From positions 1 through 8,324 of the forward strand of contig JACCTK010000335.1 in NCBI GenBank assembly GCA_013812465.1: 8,324 nucleotides of DNA, written 5' to 3'. Of this stretch, positions 1-6,696 are shown piece by piece. Position 1 is the stretch's first letter. Every line of letters begins with the position of its first letter. The notes beneath the pieces are model-generated. The model did not search any database and was not told the origin of the DNA. It was given only the letters and a program-made list of their open reading frames with translations. The translations under genes were made by a program, and so were the position numbers. The stretch is from Actinomycetota bacterium. Lineage in GTDB: Bacteria; Actinomycetota; Thermoleophilia; Gaiellales; Gaiellaceae.

Positions 1-675
1 GTGGAACCGGACAAGATCCTCGCCCCGCTCGTTCCCGAGAAGCTCCTCTTCCACGCGATCAACTTTCAGAGCCTCGTCGACGAGACCGAAGGAGCGAGCG
101 TCCCCGAACGCTCGACGTGGTTCTCGAAGCTCCCGAGCTCGATCATCGGCCCGGGTGATCCCATCGTGAAGCCATCACCCGAGACGAAGCTCGACTGGGA
201 GGTCGAGCTCGCGATCGTCATCGGCAAGGTCGGCAAGCGGATCCGGGTCGAGGAGGCGATGGACTACGTCTTCGGCTACACGGTCGTCAATGACGTGTCG
301 GCTCGAGACATCCAGATGGAACGCCCCGATCTCACGCTCGGCAAGGGGTGCGACACGTTCTGCCCGATGGGCCCAGAAGTCGTCCTCACCGATGAGATCA
401 CCGATCCCTCGGAGCTGACGGTGGCAACATACGTCAACGACGAGCGCGTCCAGTTCGAGCCGCTATCGGAGATGCTCTTCGACGTGGCGCACAATCTCGC
501 GGCGCTCAGCGAGCTGGTCACGCTCCGACCGGGCGACATCGTCACAACCGGGACGCCCGCCGGCCTGGGCTACAGCATGAAGCCACAGCGCTGGCTGCAG
601 CCGGGCGACGAGGTTTCGGTGGAGGTCGATGCGATCGGGAGGGTGACGAACTCCGTCGAGGCCGGCTGGTCGTGA
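1..675 (+). CDS. Fumarylacetoacetate hydrolase (FAH) family protein, 5'-partial
   Basis: FAH-family enzymes use a divalent metal to hydrolyse, decarboxylate or isomerise acylpyruvates and related keto acids, often late in catabolic pathways. The visible 224 residues cover most of the domain: the WFSKLPSSIIGPGDPI block (40-55), the metal-binding DWEVELAIVIG block with E67 and E69, NDVSARD with the third ligand D98, the GKGCDTFCPMGP block (114-125), and the C-terminal TTGTPAGLG turn (182-190). The GTG at base 1 is only the window edge. Family members usually have about 40-60 more N-terminal residues, so the true start is probably upstream. The lid motif normally written N-Y-x-x-H-x-x-E reads INFQSLVDE here, so the His position is Leu25 while Glu28 is kept. 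The stop overlaps the GTG start of the next gene (GTGA), which implies translational coupling. The family call is secure; the substrate is unknown. Confidence 0.9.
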   Translation: MEPDKILAPLVPEKLLFHAINFQSLVDETEGASVPERSTWFSKLPSSIIGPGDPIVKPSPETKLDWEVELAIVIGKVGKRIRVEEAMDYVFGYTVVNDVSARDIQMERPDLTLGKGCDTFCPMGPEVVLTDEITDPSELTVATYVNDERVQFEPLSEMLFDVAHNLAALSELVTLRPGDIVTTGTPAGLGYSMKPQRWLQPGDEVSVEVDAIGRVTNSVEAGWS

Positions 676-1916
676 CGCCCCGGATCGAGTCGGGGACCGA
701 GGAGGCGGTTGCTCCTGTCGCCGCGGAGGGTACGCGTCTGCGGATTACCAAGCTCGTCGTCCACAGGGTGAGCGCTCCCCTCGAAGCACCGTACCGCTGG
801 TCGGCGGGCACCTACCCGGGCGTGAGCAAGGGTATCGTCGAAGTACACACGGACGAGGGGATCGTCGGTCTCGGCGAGCTTCCTGACGCCGAGCTCGCCG
901 ACCTCGTCGAGCGAAAGCTCGCTCAGGATCTCGTGGGCGCCGATCCGCTGAACGTCGAGGAGTGCTTCCGCTGCGCGGTACCCGAGCTGATCGCGCTGCG
1001 GAATACGCACGGCTTCGAGCCGCTCCGAGCCTTCGGCGGGATCGAGATCGCTCTCTGGGACATCAAGGGCAAGGCGCTCGGCGTGCCGCTCCACGTCCTC
1101 CTTGGAGGCGCCGCGCGGACCGACGTCGCCTTTACCGAGTACTTCGCCTTCCGCGACGCCGGCCTCGTTCAGGGTGAGTCGACGCCGCTCGAGGTCGCCC
1201 GCTACTGCGCGCGCATGCGCGAGGAGCATGGCTCAACCTCGTTCGAGGGCAAGGTCGGCGTCAAGGACCTGTCAACCGAGCTCGACATGGTGCGTCAGGT
1301 GCGCTCCGCGATCGGAGACGATGCGATGCTCCGCCTCGACGCAAACATGGGCTGGTCGCCTGCCACGGCGAGGCGGGCGTTGCGGGCGCTGGAGCCGTAC
1401 GGGATCGCTAACGTGGAGGAGCCGGTCGGCGACCTTCGCGCCCTGGCGAAGTTGCGCCGGCATAGCCCGATCCCGTTCTCGAGCCACGATCCCGATGTGC
1501 GCTTGGCCGCGGAGCTCGGCGTCCCGGACGCGATCGTCCTCAATCTCGCCAGCCTCGGCGGCATTCGGGAGACCGTCAAGCTCATCGCCGCCTGCGAGGC
1601 ATTCGGCATCGGCTTCTGGTTCTACAGCGGCGATACAGGCATCGGCACCGCCGCTTACCTCCAGGTATCCGCGGCCCTGCCGTACCTCGAGCAGCCGCAC
1701 CAGTCGCTGCTGCGCTGGTACGTCGACGACGTCATCGCTGAGGGGCCGTTCCGGCCGAAGAATGGCGTGGTCCCCGTCCCCGAGGGGCCGGGTCTCGGCG
1801 TGACGCTGGATCCAGCAGCGCTCGCGCGCTGTAAGGAGCGCTTTGAGCGGGAAGGCGCGCTGCGGCAGTTCGGCAACGGCGAGCGAGTGCGCTACTCAAG
1901 GCTACCGAGGCAGTAG
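672..1916 (+). CDS. Enolase-superfamily protein, glucarate dehydratase / mandelate racemase-like
   Basis: This is a 414-residue cytoplasmic protein. The N-terminal capping domain begins near residue 24 (RITKLVVHRVSAP). It is followed by GGIEIALWDIKGKALGVPLH and a modified (beta/alpha)7-beta barrel. Barrel landmarks are FEGKVGV with K194 (second Lys of the usual K-x-K; the first is E192), metal ligands D223 in LRLDANMGW and E249 in NVEEPVG, then SSHDPD (H272), NLASLGG and FWFYSGDTGIG. The C-terminal VPEGPGLGVTLD stretch is typical of the group. Known relatives abstract the alpha proton of a carboxylate, for example dehydrating glucarate or galactarate. Here the His-Asp pair of mandelate-racemase-type enzymes is not found at the expected places (G320 and N291), so the reaction is uncertain. 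The GTG start overlaps the stop of the FAH gene by four bases and leaves a normal N-terminal domain. Pairing with an FAH-type enzyme fits a sugar-acid or carboxylate pathway. Superfamily is sure; specific function is inference. Confidence 0.88.
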   Translation: MTPRIESGTEEAVAPVAAEGTRLRITKLVVHRVSAPLEAPYRWSAGTYPGVSKGIVEVHTDEGIVGLGELPDAELADLVERKLAQDLVGADPLNVEECFRCAVPELIALRNTHGFEPLRAFGGIEIALWDIKGKALGVPLHVLLGGAARTDVAFTEYFAFRDAGLVQGESTPLEVARYCARMREEHGSTSFEGKVGVKDLSTELDMVRQVRSAIGDDAMLRLDANMGWSPATARRALRALEPYGIANVEEPVGDLRALAKLRRHSPIPFSSHDPDVRLAAELGVPDAIVLNLASLGGIRETVKLIAACEAFGIGFWFYSGDTGIGTAAYLQVSAALPYLEQPHQSLLRWYVDDVIAEGPFRPKNGVVPVPEGPGLGVTLDPAALARCKERFEREGALRQFGNGERVRYSRLPRQ

Positions 1917-2102
1917 AGGAAGCGCTCGGGGCGGCGAGCACGCAAGACGGTCAGCTCCTGCTCGACCGAAATCCCGTTCACGCCCGGCTGAACGCAGGTA
2001 GTCGATCCATCTGATTGCGCTCTCGCCGTCGATCCAGCTCCCTCGTGCTGGTTGAGCGGCCGAAGGACCGTCGCTCTTGTCCGCTTGCGAGCCAACATGC
2101 GA

Positions 2103-2115
2103 TATGATAGTCATA
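2103..2115. promoter_or_regulatory. Perfect 13-bp palindrome, putative repressor operator overlapping a -10 box
   Basis: The sequence TATGATAGTCATA is a perfect inverted repeat with arms TATGA and TCATA around a 3-base centre. A second, wider inverted repeat pairs AGTCAT (2109-2114) with ATGACT (2129-2134). The left half, TATGAT (2103-2108), differs from the TATAAT -10 consensus at one position. The best upstream -35-like hexamers are TTGTCC (2077-2082, spacing 20) and TTGCGA (2085-2090, spacing 12), and neither is well spaced. Palindromes of this size and AT-rich character resemble operators of GntR-type regulators, which often control catabolic and transport operons. The symmetry is seen directly; the promoter and operator roles are inferred. 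Confidence 0.5.
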
Positions 2116-2197
2116 CTAGTTACGTACGATGACTCCCGAATACGTTCGAGGCGCTGTGTCAGCTTCCGATCGCGCTGCAGGTGACCTCACTAGCCTT

Positions 2198-2206
2198 GGA
2201 GGAGGG
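2198..2206 (+). promoter_or_regulatory. Strong Shine-Dalgarno site fixing the start of the binding-protein gene
   Basis: GGAGGAGGG lies six bases before the ATG at 2213. This decides in favour of 2213 over the in-frame ATG at 2129, which has no such site and sits inside the putative operator region. Confidence 0.8.
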
Positions 2207-2212
2207 CGCGCG

Positions 2213-3406
2213 ATGGCCGACACGAGTGCTGAGAAGGAACGGAGTCGACAAGCCGAGGCCGCCAGGATCGACATCGCGATCCTGAGCCGCCGCGAGCTCT
2301 TGCGACGAAGCGGGATCGGACTTCTGACGATCGGAGTTGCCCCGGCGCTCCTCGCCGGTTGCGGTGGCGGGGACGAGGCCGCCGCGCCGAAGGCGACCGG
2401 GACGATCGACTTTCTTTCCTTCGAGGGATACGACCTGCCCGACCAAACGGCGGCTTGGCGCAAGGAGAACGGCGTCGAGTTCAACTCGACCTATATCGTC
2501 GCGAATGAGGACATCCCGCCGAAGCTCAAAGTCGGCGGCGCAGCCTACGATCTGAGCTACTACGGCGTGGGTTTCAAGGATGGTTGGGCACCGCTCGGCC
2601 TCTGGCTGCCGATCGACGAGGCGAAGGTGCCGAACATCGAGAAGCTGTTCCCGTTCTTCAAATCGGACGTCCTGAACGCCTGGGTCGACCCGGACGGCAC
2701 CCGGACCGGAGTGCCGTTCACCTGGGGCTCGGTAGGCCTCACCTGGGACGACGCGGCGCTCCCTGGTGGGCTCGAGTCCTTTTACGACCTGCTCGATCCG
2801 AAGTTCAAAGACAAGATCGGGCTCCCCGACGACGCACCGAGCAACTTCGTGCTCGCCGTGCGCATGCTTGGGTACGACACGACGACGCTCACGCAGGACC
2901 AGTACAAGGAAGTTACCGACCTCCTCCGTCAGTTCGTCAAGCAGGCGAAGACAGTCTCGCCAGGCTACGGCGACGTGGCGAGCCTGCTGGCCTCGGGCGA
3001 GATCGTCGCCGCCTTCAGCGGCTGGGCGGCTATCAACAGCTTCGCCGCCGGGGCGGGCAAGGACACGGTGAAGACCAGTATTCCCAAGGAGGGAGGCTAC
3101 AGCTTCGCCGACGCCTACATGGTCGCGTCGACCGCGGACAACGCCGACACGGTCCTCGCCTTCATCAACCACGTCCTCGAGCCTGAGGTCAATGCCGCCG
3201 CGGCCGACTTCCTGGTCGGCGGCGTCACCGTCGAAGGCTCGGTAGAGCTCCTCAGCCCCGCGACGGCCTCCCTCTACTCCTACGAGAACATCGAGGCCTC
3301 GTTCGAGCGCGCCCCCTTGTTCAAGCTGCCGCCGTTCGAGTCGGATCAGTACGTCACGTACCAGGACTGGCTCGACACCTGGGCTGAGCTCAAGGCAGGG
3401 GCATAG
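2213..3406 (+). CDS. Tat-exported lipoprotein, polyamine-type (PotD-like) ABC substrate-binding protein
   Basis: This is the extracellular solute receptor of the importer encoded by the next three genes. From the ATG at 2213 it has 397 residues. The N-terminus carries a twin-arginine motif, SRRELLRR (25-32), a hydrophobic stretch (33-47) and a lipobox LAGC with the lipid-attachment Cys at 50, followed by a Gly-rich linker. This predicts folded export by the Tat system and anchoring to the outer face of the membrane. The mature part begins GTIDFLSFEGYDLPD and has blocks typical of the PotD/PotF class: AYDLSYYGVG, the LWLPIDEAKVPN segment, GVPFTWGSVGLTWD, and YGDVASLLASGEIVAAFSGW near the second lobe. 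An in-frame ATG at 2129 would add 28 residues ahead of the Tat signal, but it lacks a ribosome site. The permease gene follows after 27 bp. PotD-class proteins bind polyamines, but relatives bind other small amines or organic acids, so the ligand is open. Confidence 0.88.
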   Translation: MADTSAEKERSRQAEAARIDIAILSRRELLRRSGIGLLTIGVAPALLAGCGGGDEAAAPKATGTIDFLSFEGYDLPDQTAAWRKENGVEFNSTYIVANEDIPPKLKVGGAAYDLSYYGVGFKDGWAPLGLWLPIDEAKVPNIEKLFPFFKSDVLNAWVDPDGTRTGVPFTWGSVGLTWDDAALPGGLESFYDLLDPKFKDKIGLPDDAPSNFVLAVRMLGYDTTTLTQDQYKEVTDLLRQFVKQAKTVSPGYGDVASLLASGEIVAAFSGWAAINSFAAGAGKDTVKTSIPKEGGYSFADAYMVASTADNADTVLAFINHVLEPEVNAAAADFLVGGVTVEGSVELLSPATASLYSYENIEASFERAPLFKLPPFESDQYVTYQDWLDTWAELKAGA

Positions 3407-3433
3407 GGATAAGAGGCTGAACCGGGCCGCTCG

Positions 3434-4345
3434 GTGATTGCCGGCGCGCACGAGGAGCCCGGGCGGTCCGCATCGTGGGGGCGGCAGCTGCAACTGGGCC
3501 CGATTGCTCTAACGCTCCCAGCCACCCTGGCGCTCCTCCTGTTCTTCGTGGCGCCCCTCGCCGCCTTCTTCGTCTACAGCTTCCTGACGGCAGGCTTCTA
3601 CAGCGTTACCGGGCCACTGACGCTCGAGGCCTACCAGGACGCCGTGACCTCTGACGTCAACAGGACGCTCGCCGTCAACTCTTTCGTCGTCGGAATTTGT
3701 GTCGCCGCTGTGACGCTCGCGATCTCTCTTCCGATCGCCTACTGGCTGCGATACGCGGCCGGCCGCTGGCAGATCCCCGTGCTTTTCCTGATCACAACCA
3801 CGTTGTTCGCGAGCTATCTCGTCCGCATCTATGCGTGGCGCACGATCCTCGGCGAGAACGGGCTCCTCAACTCGGGGCTCGAGCGCATCGGCCTTATCAA
3901 CGAGCCACTCGGCTTCATTCTCTTCAACCGGTTCTCGGTGACCGTTGCGCTCGTGCACATCTTCCTGCCCTATGTCGTCCTCGTTCTCTACGCTGGCTTT
4001 CGGCCGATCTCGCCTGCGCTCCTCGAGGCTGCGCAGGACCTGGGCGCGAACGCGCTTCTCCGCTGGGTACGCGTCGTTCTGCCGCTCATCGCGGCGCCCG
4101 CGGCGACCGCGTTCCTATTCGTTTTCATCCTCTCCGCGGGCGACTACGTCACGCCGCAGTTCCTCGGTGGCACGAACGGCGTGCTGCTCGGCGTCCGGAT
4201 TCAGACGGCGTTGACCTCGGTGGGAAACTGGCCGCTCGGCGCCGCGCTCTCGTTCCTGATGCTCGCCGCTTTCGCCGTGTGCTTCGCGATCACCGCCCTC
4301 GGCCTGCGGCTGTTGAAGCTCGACCGGATCCGCTTCGCGAACTGA
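3434..4345 (+). CDS. ABC transporter permease, PotB-like
   Basis: This 303-residue inner-membrane protein is one half of the transport channel. A hydrophobic first segment lies at about residues 24-50, followed by an external loop (GFYSVTGPLTLEAYQDAV) and several further hydrophobic segments. The cytoplasmic EAA loop (EAAQDLGANALLRWVRVVLP, beginning at residue 198) docks onto the ATPase. The segment after it, with SAGDYVTPQFLGG, is characteristic of the PotB/PotH group. GTG at 3434 is the first possible start after the in-frame stop at 3410. Its ribosome site is weak (AGAGG is too far upstream), so translation may depend on the gene before it. The TGA overlaps the ATG of the next permease by one base. 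The class is clear; substrate specificity cannot be read from a permease. Confidence 0.93.
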   Translation: MIAGAHEEPGRSASWGRQLQLGPIALTLPATLALLLFFVAPLAAFFVYSFLTAGFYSVTGPLTLEAYQDAVTSDVNRTLAVNSFVVGICVAAVTLAISLPIAYWLRYAAGRWQIPVLFLITTTLFASYLVRIYAWRTILGENGLLNSGLERIGLINEPLGFILFNRFSVTVALVHIFLPYVVLVLYAGFRPISPALLEAAQDLGANALLRWVRVVLPLIAAPAATAFLFVFILSAGDYVTPQFLGGTNGVLLGVRIQTALTSVGNWPLGAALSFLMLAAFAVCFAITALGLRLLKLDRIRFAN

Positions 4346-5166
4346 TGGAAGCCCGGCAGCGCAGCCCGTTCACGCTCGCGATCACGCTGTTCTCGCTCGT
4401 GTTCCTCTTCGCGCCGCTCGTTGTCGTCGTCCTCTTCTCGTTCCACAACACCGGCAGTCTGTCGTTCCCCTTCACCGGCTTCTCACTGCGCTGGTACCGG
4501 GAAGTCTTTTCGTCCGCCGAGTTCACGAGAGCGCTCGAGAACTCCGCGATCGTGGCGGGGGTTACCTCGGTCGTGACGCTCGTCCTTGGCACCGCGGCAG
4601 CGTGGGGGCTGACGCGGGTACCACCCAAGTTTCGCGCGCCCGTCGCCGTCCTCGTGTTCCTGCCGCTGACCATCCCAGGCCTCTTCCTCGGAATCTCGCT
4701 GCTCGTCTTTTTCGTGCGGATCGAGTTCACGCTCTCGCTCGCGACGGTCGCGATCGCGCACTTTGTCTACGTGCTCCCATACTTTCTCCTCGTCGCCCGA
4801 GCGGCGCTCGACCGGCTCGATCCGGCGCTCGAGGAATCGGCCGCCGATCTGGGCGCGTCGCCCTGGCTCGTGTTCCGCCGGGTCACCCTCCCGCAGGTCT
4901 GGCCGCTGCTGCTCGGCGCTACCTCGCTCGCCTTCGCGCTCTCGTTCGACGAGTTCATCATCACCTTCTTCGTGATCGGGACGGAGTCGACTCTTCCGAT
5001 GTTCATCTGGTCGAGCCTGCGCCGCACCGTCGACCCCTCGATCAACGTCATCTCCACCGTGCTCATGGCCGTCACGATCGGGCTCTGGGTGGTCGCCTTC
5101 GTTTTCACGGTTCGGGGGGAGCGCAGCCGCCGGCGCTCGCTGGAGCCTCTGCCGACGGAGGGGTGA
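4345..5166 (+). CDS. ABC transporter permease, PotC-like
   Basis: This 273-residue inner-membrane protein is the second channel subunit. It opens with a hydrophobic segment (TLAITLFSLVFLFAPLVVVV), then the FSFHNTGSLSFPFTGFSLRWY loop that is very typical of PotC/PotI proteins, then further membrane segments. The EAA coupling loop starts at residue 163 (EESAADLGASPWLVFRRVTLP) and is followed by the ALSFDEFIITFFVIG signature. It ends in a basic tail (RGERSRRRS), consistent with a cytoplasmic C-terminus. It starts at the ATG in TGATG, overlapping the upstream stop by one base, and its own stop overlaps the ATPase start in the same way, so the three proteins are probably made by coupled translation. 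The reading frame stays open far upstream of 4345, but that part only shadows the first permease. Confidence 0.93.
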   Translation: MEARQRSPFTLAITLFSLVFLFAPLVVVVLFSFHNTGSLSFPFTGFSLRWYREVFSSAEFTRALENSAIVAGVTSVVTLVLGTAAAWGLTRVPPKFRAPVAVLVFLPLTIPGLFLGISLLVFFVRIEFTLSLATVAIAHFVYVLPYFLLVARAALDRLDPALEESAADLGASPWLVFRRVTLPQVWPLLLGATSLAFALSFDEFIITFFVIGTESTLPMFIWSSLRRTVDPSINVISTVLMAVTIGLWVVAFVFTVRGERSRRRSLEPLPTEG

Positions 5167-6248
5167 TGGGAAACGGCACGGCGCACCTTTCGATCGCTGC
5201 GGTAACGCACCGCTACGGGTCGGTTGCGGCGCTCGACGACGTTTCGCTGCAGATTGAAGACGGCGAGCTGATCACCTTGCTCGGCCCCTCGGGCTGCGGC
5301 AAGACGACGCTCCTCCGCGTCGTTGCCGGCTTTATCCGGCCGTCGGAGGGTCGCGTCGTCCTGCAGGGAAGGGACATCACCCGCGTTCCGCCTCACCGCC
5401 GGCCCGTGAACATGGTGTTCCAGCGCTCTACGCTGTTCCCTCACCTCGACGTCTTTCAGAACATCGCCTTCGGACTTCGGATCGCGGGCGTGCCTCGCGA
5501 AGAGCGCACCCGGCAGGTTGAGGAAGCGCTCGCCCTCGTCCGGCTCGAAGGGTACGGCCCGAGGCGAAGCCACGAGCTTTCCGGCGGGCAACTGCAGCGT
5601 GTCGCCCTCGCGCGTGCTCTCGTGAACCGGCCGAGCGTGCTCCTGCTCGACGAGCCGCTCAGCGCCCTCGATCTCAAGATCCGTCTCGAGATGGAGGTCG
5701 AGCTGCGGCGAGTCCACCGCGAGACCGGTGCGACCTTCGTGTACGTGACTCACGACCAGCGTGAGGCCCTCGCGCTGTCCGATCGGGTCGTGGTCTTTGA
5801 CCAGGGGCGGATCGAGCAAGTGGGGCCGCCCGGCGAGATCTACCGGGCGCCTGTTTCTCCGTTCGCCGCACGCTTTGTCGGCGACGCCAACGTCCTCCCC
5901 GTTCAGATCAATGCCGTGAACGCCGGAGAGGCCAGGGTGACGCTCGGCGGCTCGGAGCTCGTCGTCGGTGCAGGAGCCGTCGAGACAGTCGGCCCTGCCT
6001 GGCTTGTCCTGCGCCCGGAGGTCATCCGACTCTCGGCCCGCCCAGGGACGAACGGCCCCGCCCTCACGGGGACCGTGCAAGACGTGGCCTTCCGTGGCGC
6101 GGGCTTCTCCTACCGCATCGAGGTGCCAGCGCTCGAGGAGCTGCTCAAGGTCGAGACGGCGGCGGAGGGTGGGATCCCGTATGAGCTCGGAAGCGAGGTC
6201 GTGGTTACGTGGGACCGCGGCTCATGCAGCCTGCTCCCGCGCACCTGA
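5166..6248 (+). CDS. ABC transporter ATP-binding protein, PotA-like
   Basis: This 360-residue cytoplasmic ATPase energises the importer. All nucleotide-binding elements are intact: A-loop Tyr17, Walker A GPSGCGKTT (40-48), Q-loop Gln86 in NMVFQRSTLFPHL, signature LSGGQLQRV (138-146), Walker B VLLLDEP (158-164) with catalytic Glu163, D-loop SALD (166-169) and switch His196 in YVTHDQ. From about residue 240 a C-terminal extension with the GDANVLPV and WLVLRPEVIRL blocks matches the TOBE domain of PotA/CysA-type ATPases. The signature has Leu143 where most relatives have a second Gln (GGQQQR); this should not abolish function. The ATG overlaps the permease stop (TGATG), and GGAGG lies four bases before it. 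The open frame upstream of 5166 is an artefact. Last component of the complete transporter. Confidence 0.95.
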   Translation: MGNGTAHLSIAAVTHRYGSVAALDDVSLQIEDGELITLLGPSGCGKTTLLRVVAGFIRPSEGRVVLQGRDITRVPPHRRPVNMVFQRSTLFPHLDVFQNIAFGLRIAGVPREERTRQVEEALALVRLEGYGPRRSHELSGGQLQRVALARALVNRPSVLLLDEPLSALDLKIRLEMEVELRRVHRETGATFVYVTHDQREALALSDRVVVFDQGRIEQVGPPGEIYRAPVSPFAARFVGDANVLPVQINAVNAGEARVTLGGSELVVGAGAVETVGPAWLVLRPEVIRLSARPGTNGPALTGTVQDVAFRGAGFSYRIEVPALEELLKVETAAEGGIPYELGSEVVVTWDRGSCSLLPRT

Positions 6249-6271
6249 CCCGGCTCGAGAAAGGAACACGG

Positions 6272-6688
6272 ATGCACCCTCTCCAGTATTCGCAGTTCGG
6301 CTACTACAAGGTAGATCCCGCCGACCTCGAGAGTGCGCCGATCGAGCCCTACCCGTTTTCCGAGGGCTCGACGTTCCGCATCAAGACCGTGATCAGCGAG
6401 CCAGCAGCGCAGGTGGTATACGAGGACTGGTTCAAGGATCAGGAGATCGAATGGTGGGTTTGGGTCGACGGCGTCCACTTTGCGATGCAGGGCCGCGCGG
6501 AGATCAGCTACTACCAGCCGCCGGGGCTCGAGGTCGAGCATCGGTTCGTCGCAGAGGCGCCGTGCGTGTTCCTCGTCCCGCGCGGCTGCAAGTTCAGGTG
6601 CAAGGTCGTGAGCGAGGAGCCGTTCCGGAGGCTCGTGGTCGACTTCCCCAATCCCGGGTACGAGTTCACATCTGACGAGCGGACGTAA
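6272..6688 (+). CDS. Small cupin-like protein of unknown function
   Basis: This 138-residue soluble protein is probably a single cupin-type beta barrel. The pattern fits: alternating short beta-like stretches, a turn with WWVWVDGVHFAMQGRAEISYY (61-81), and a late VFLVPRGCKFRCKVV strand pair (99-113) where cupins often have a Pro-x-Gly-x turn. The classic cupin motif 1 (His-x-His with a following Glu) is not evident. Only His2, His69 and His90 are present, so bound metal is uncertain; three Cys (98, 106, 110) cluster near the C-terminus, and the middle is rich in Trp (53, 61, 62, 64). The ATG at 6272 has AAAGGA six bases upstream, which favours it over an in-frame ATG at 6209 that lies inside the ATPase gene. 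It sits 23 bp after the ATPase and 8 bp before the Rieske oxygenase, so it probably acts with that enzyme or on its product. The fold call is tentative; no specific function is assigned. Confidence 0.7.
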   Translation: MHPLQYSQFGYYKVDPADLESAPIEPYPFSEGSTFRIKTVISEPAAQVVYEDWFKDQEIEWWVWVDGVHFAMQGRAEISYYQPPGLEVEHRFVAEAPCVFLVPRGCKFRCKVVSEEPFRRLVVDFPNPGYEFTSDERT

Positions 6689-6696
6689 GACCGATC

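Larger units (their letters stand above)
1917..2212. other. Intergenic region with operator/promoter island, no convincing gene
   Basis: These 296 bases separate the two-enzyme unit from the transporter operon. Two short minus-strand reading frames cross it (ending near 1892 and 1902), but neither resembles a family I recognise and both run into the preceding gene. A weak inverted repeat, CGTTCA at 1975-1980 and TGAACG at 1989-1994, has no T-run after it, so it is a poor terminator candidate. The last part (2101-2130) is AT-rich against the GC-rich background and full of short palindromes (ACTAGT, TACGTA). It most likely holds the control region of the downstream operon, followed by a leader of roughly 95 bases. 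Confidence 0.6.

Noticed and set aside
1975..1994. Inverted repeat CGTTCA/TGAACG as a terminator of the upstream unit
   Set aside because: The stem is only six base pairs with an eight-base loop, lies about 60 bases after the stop and is not followed by a T-run.
1892..2114. Two minus-strand frames of 68-70 codons in the intergenic region
   Set aside because: They overlap each other in different frames and run into the preceding gene. They match no family I know and have no clear ribosome sites. A decayed gene remnant cannot be excluded, but nothing supports it.
2159..3493. Long minus-strand open frame (444 codons) opposite the binding-protein gene
   Set aside because: It is rich in Arg, Glu, Val and Leu with no recognisable domain and lies antisense to a well-supported gene. 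Long antisense frames are expected in GC-rich DNA.
4767..6080. Long minus-strand open frame (437 codons) opposite the permease and ATPase genes
   Set aside because: It spans two well-supported plus-strand genes and has no family resemblance, so it is a codon-bias shadow.
6209..6271. Upstream in-frame ATG for the cupin-like gene
   Set aside because: It would overlap the ATPase gene by 40 bases, while ATG 6272 has AAAGGA at ideal spacing.
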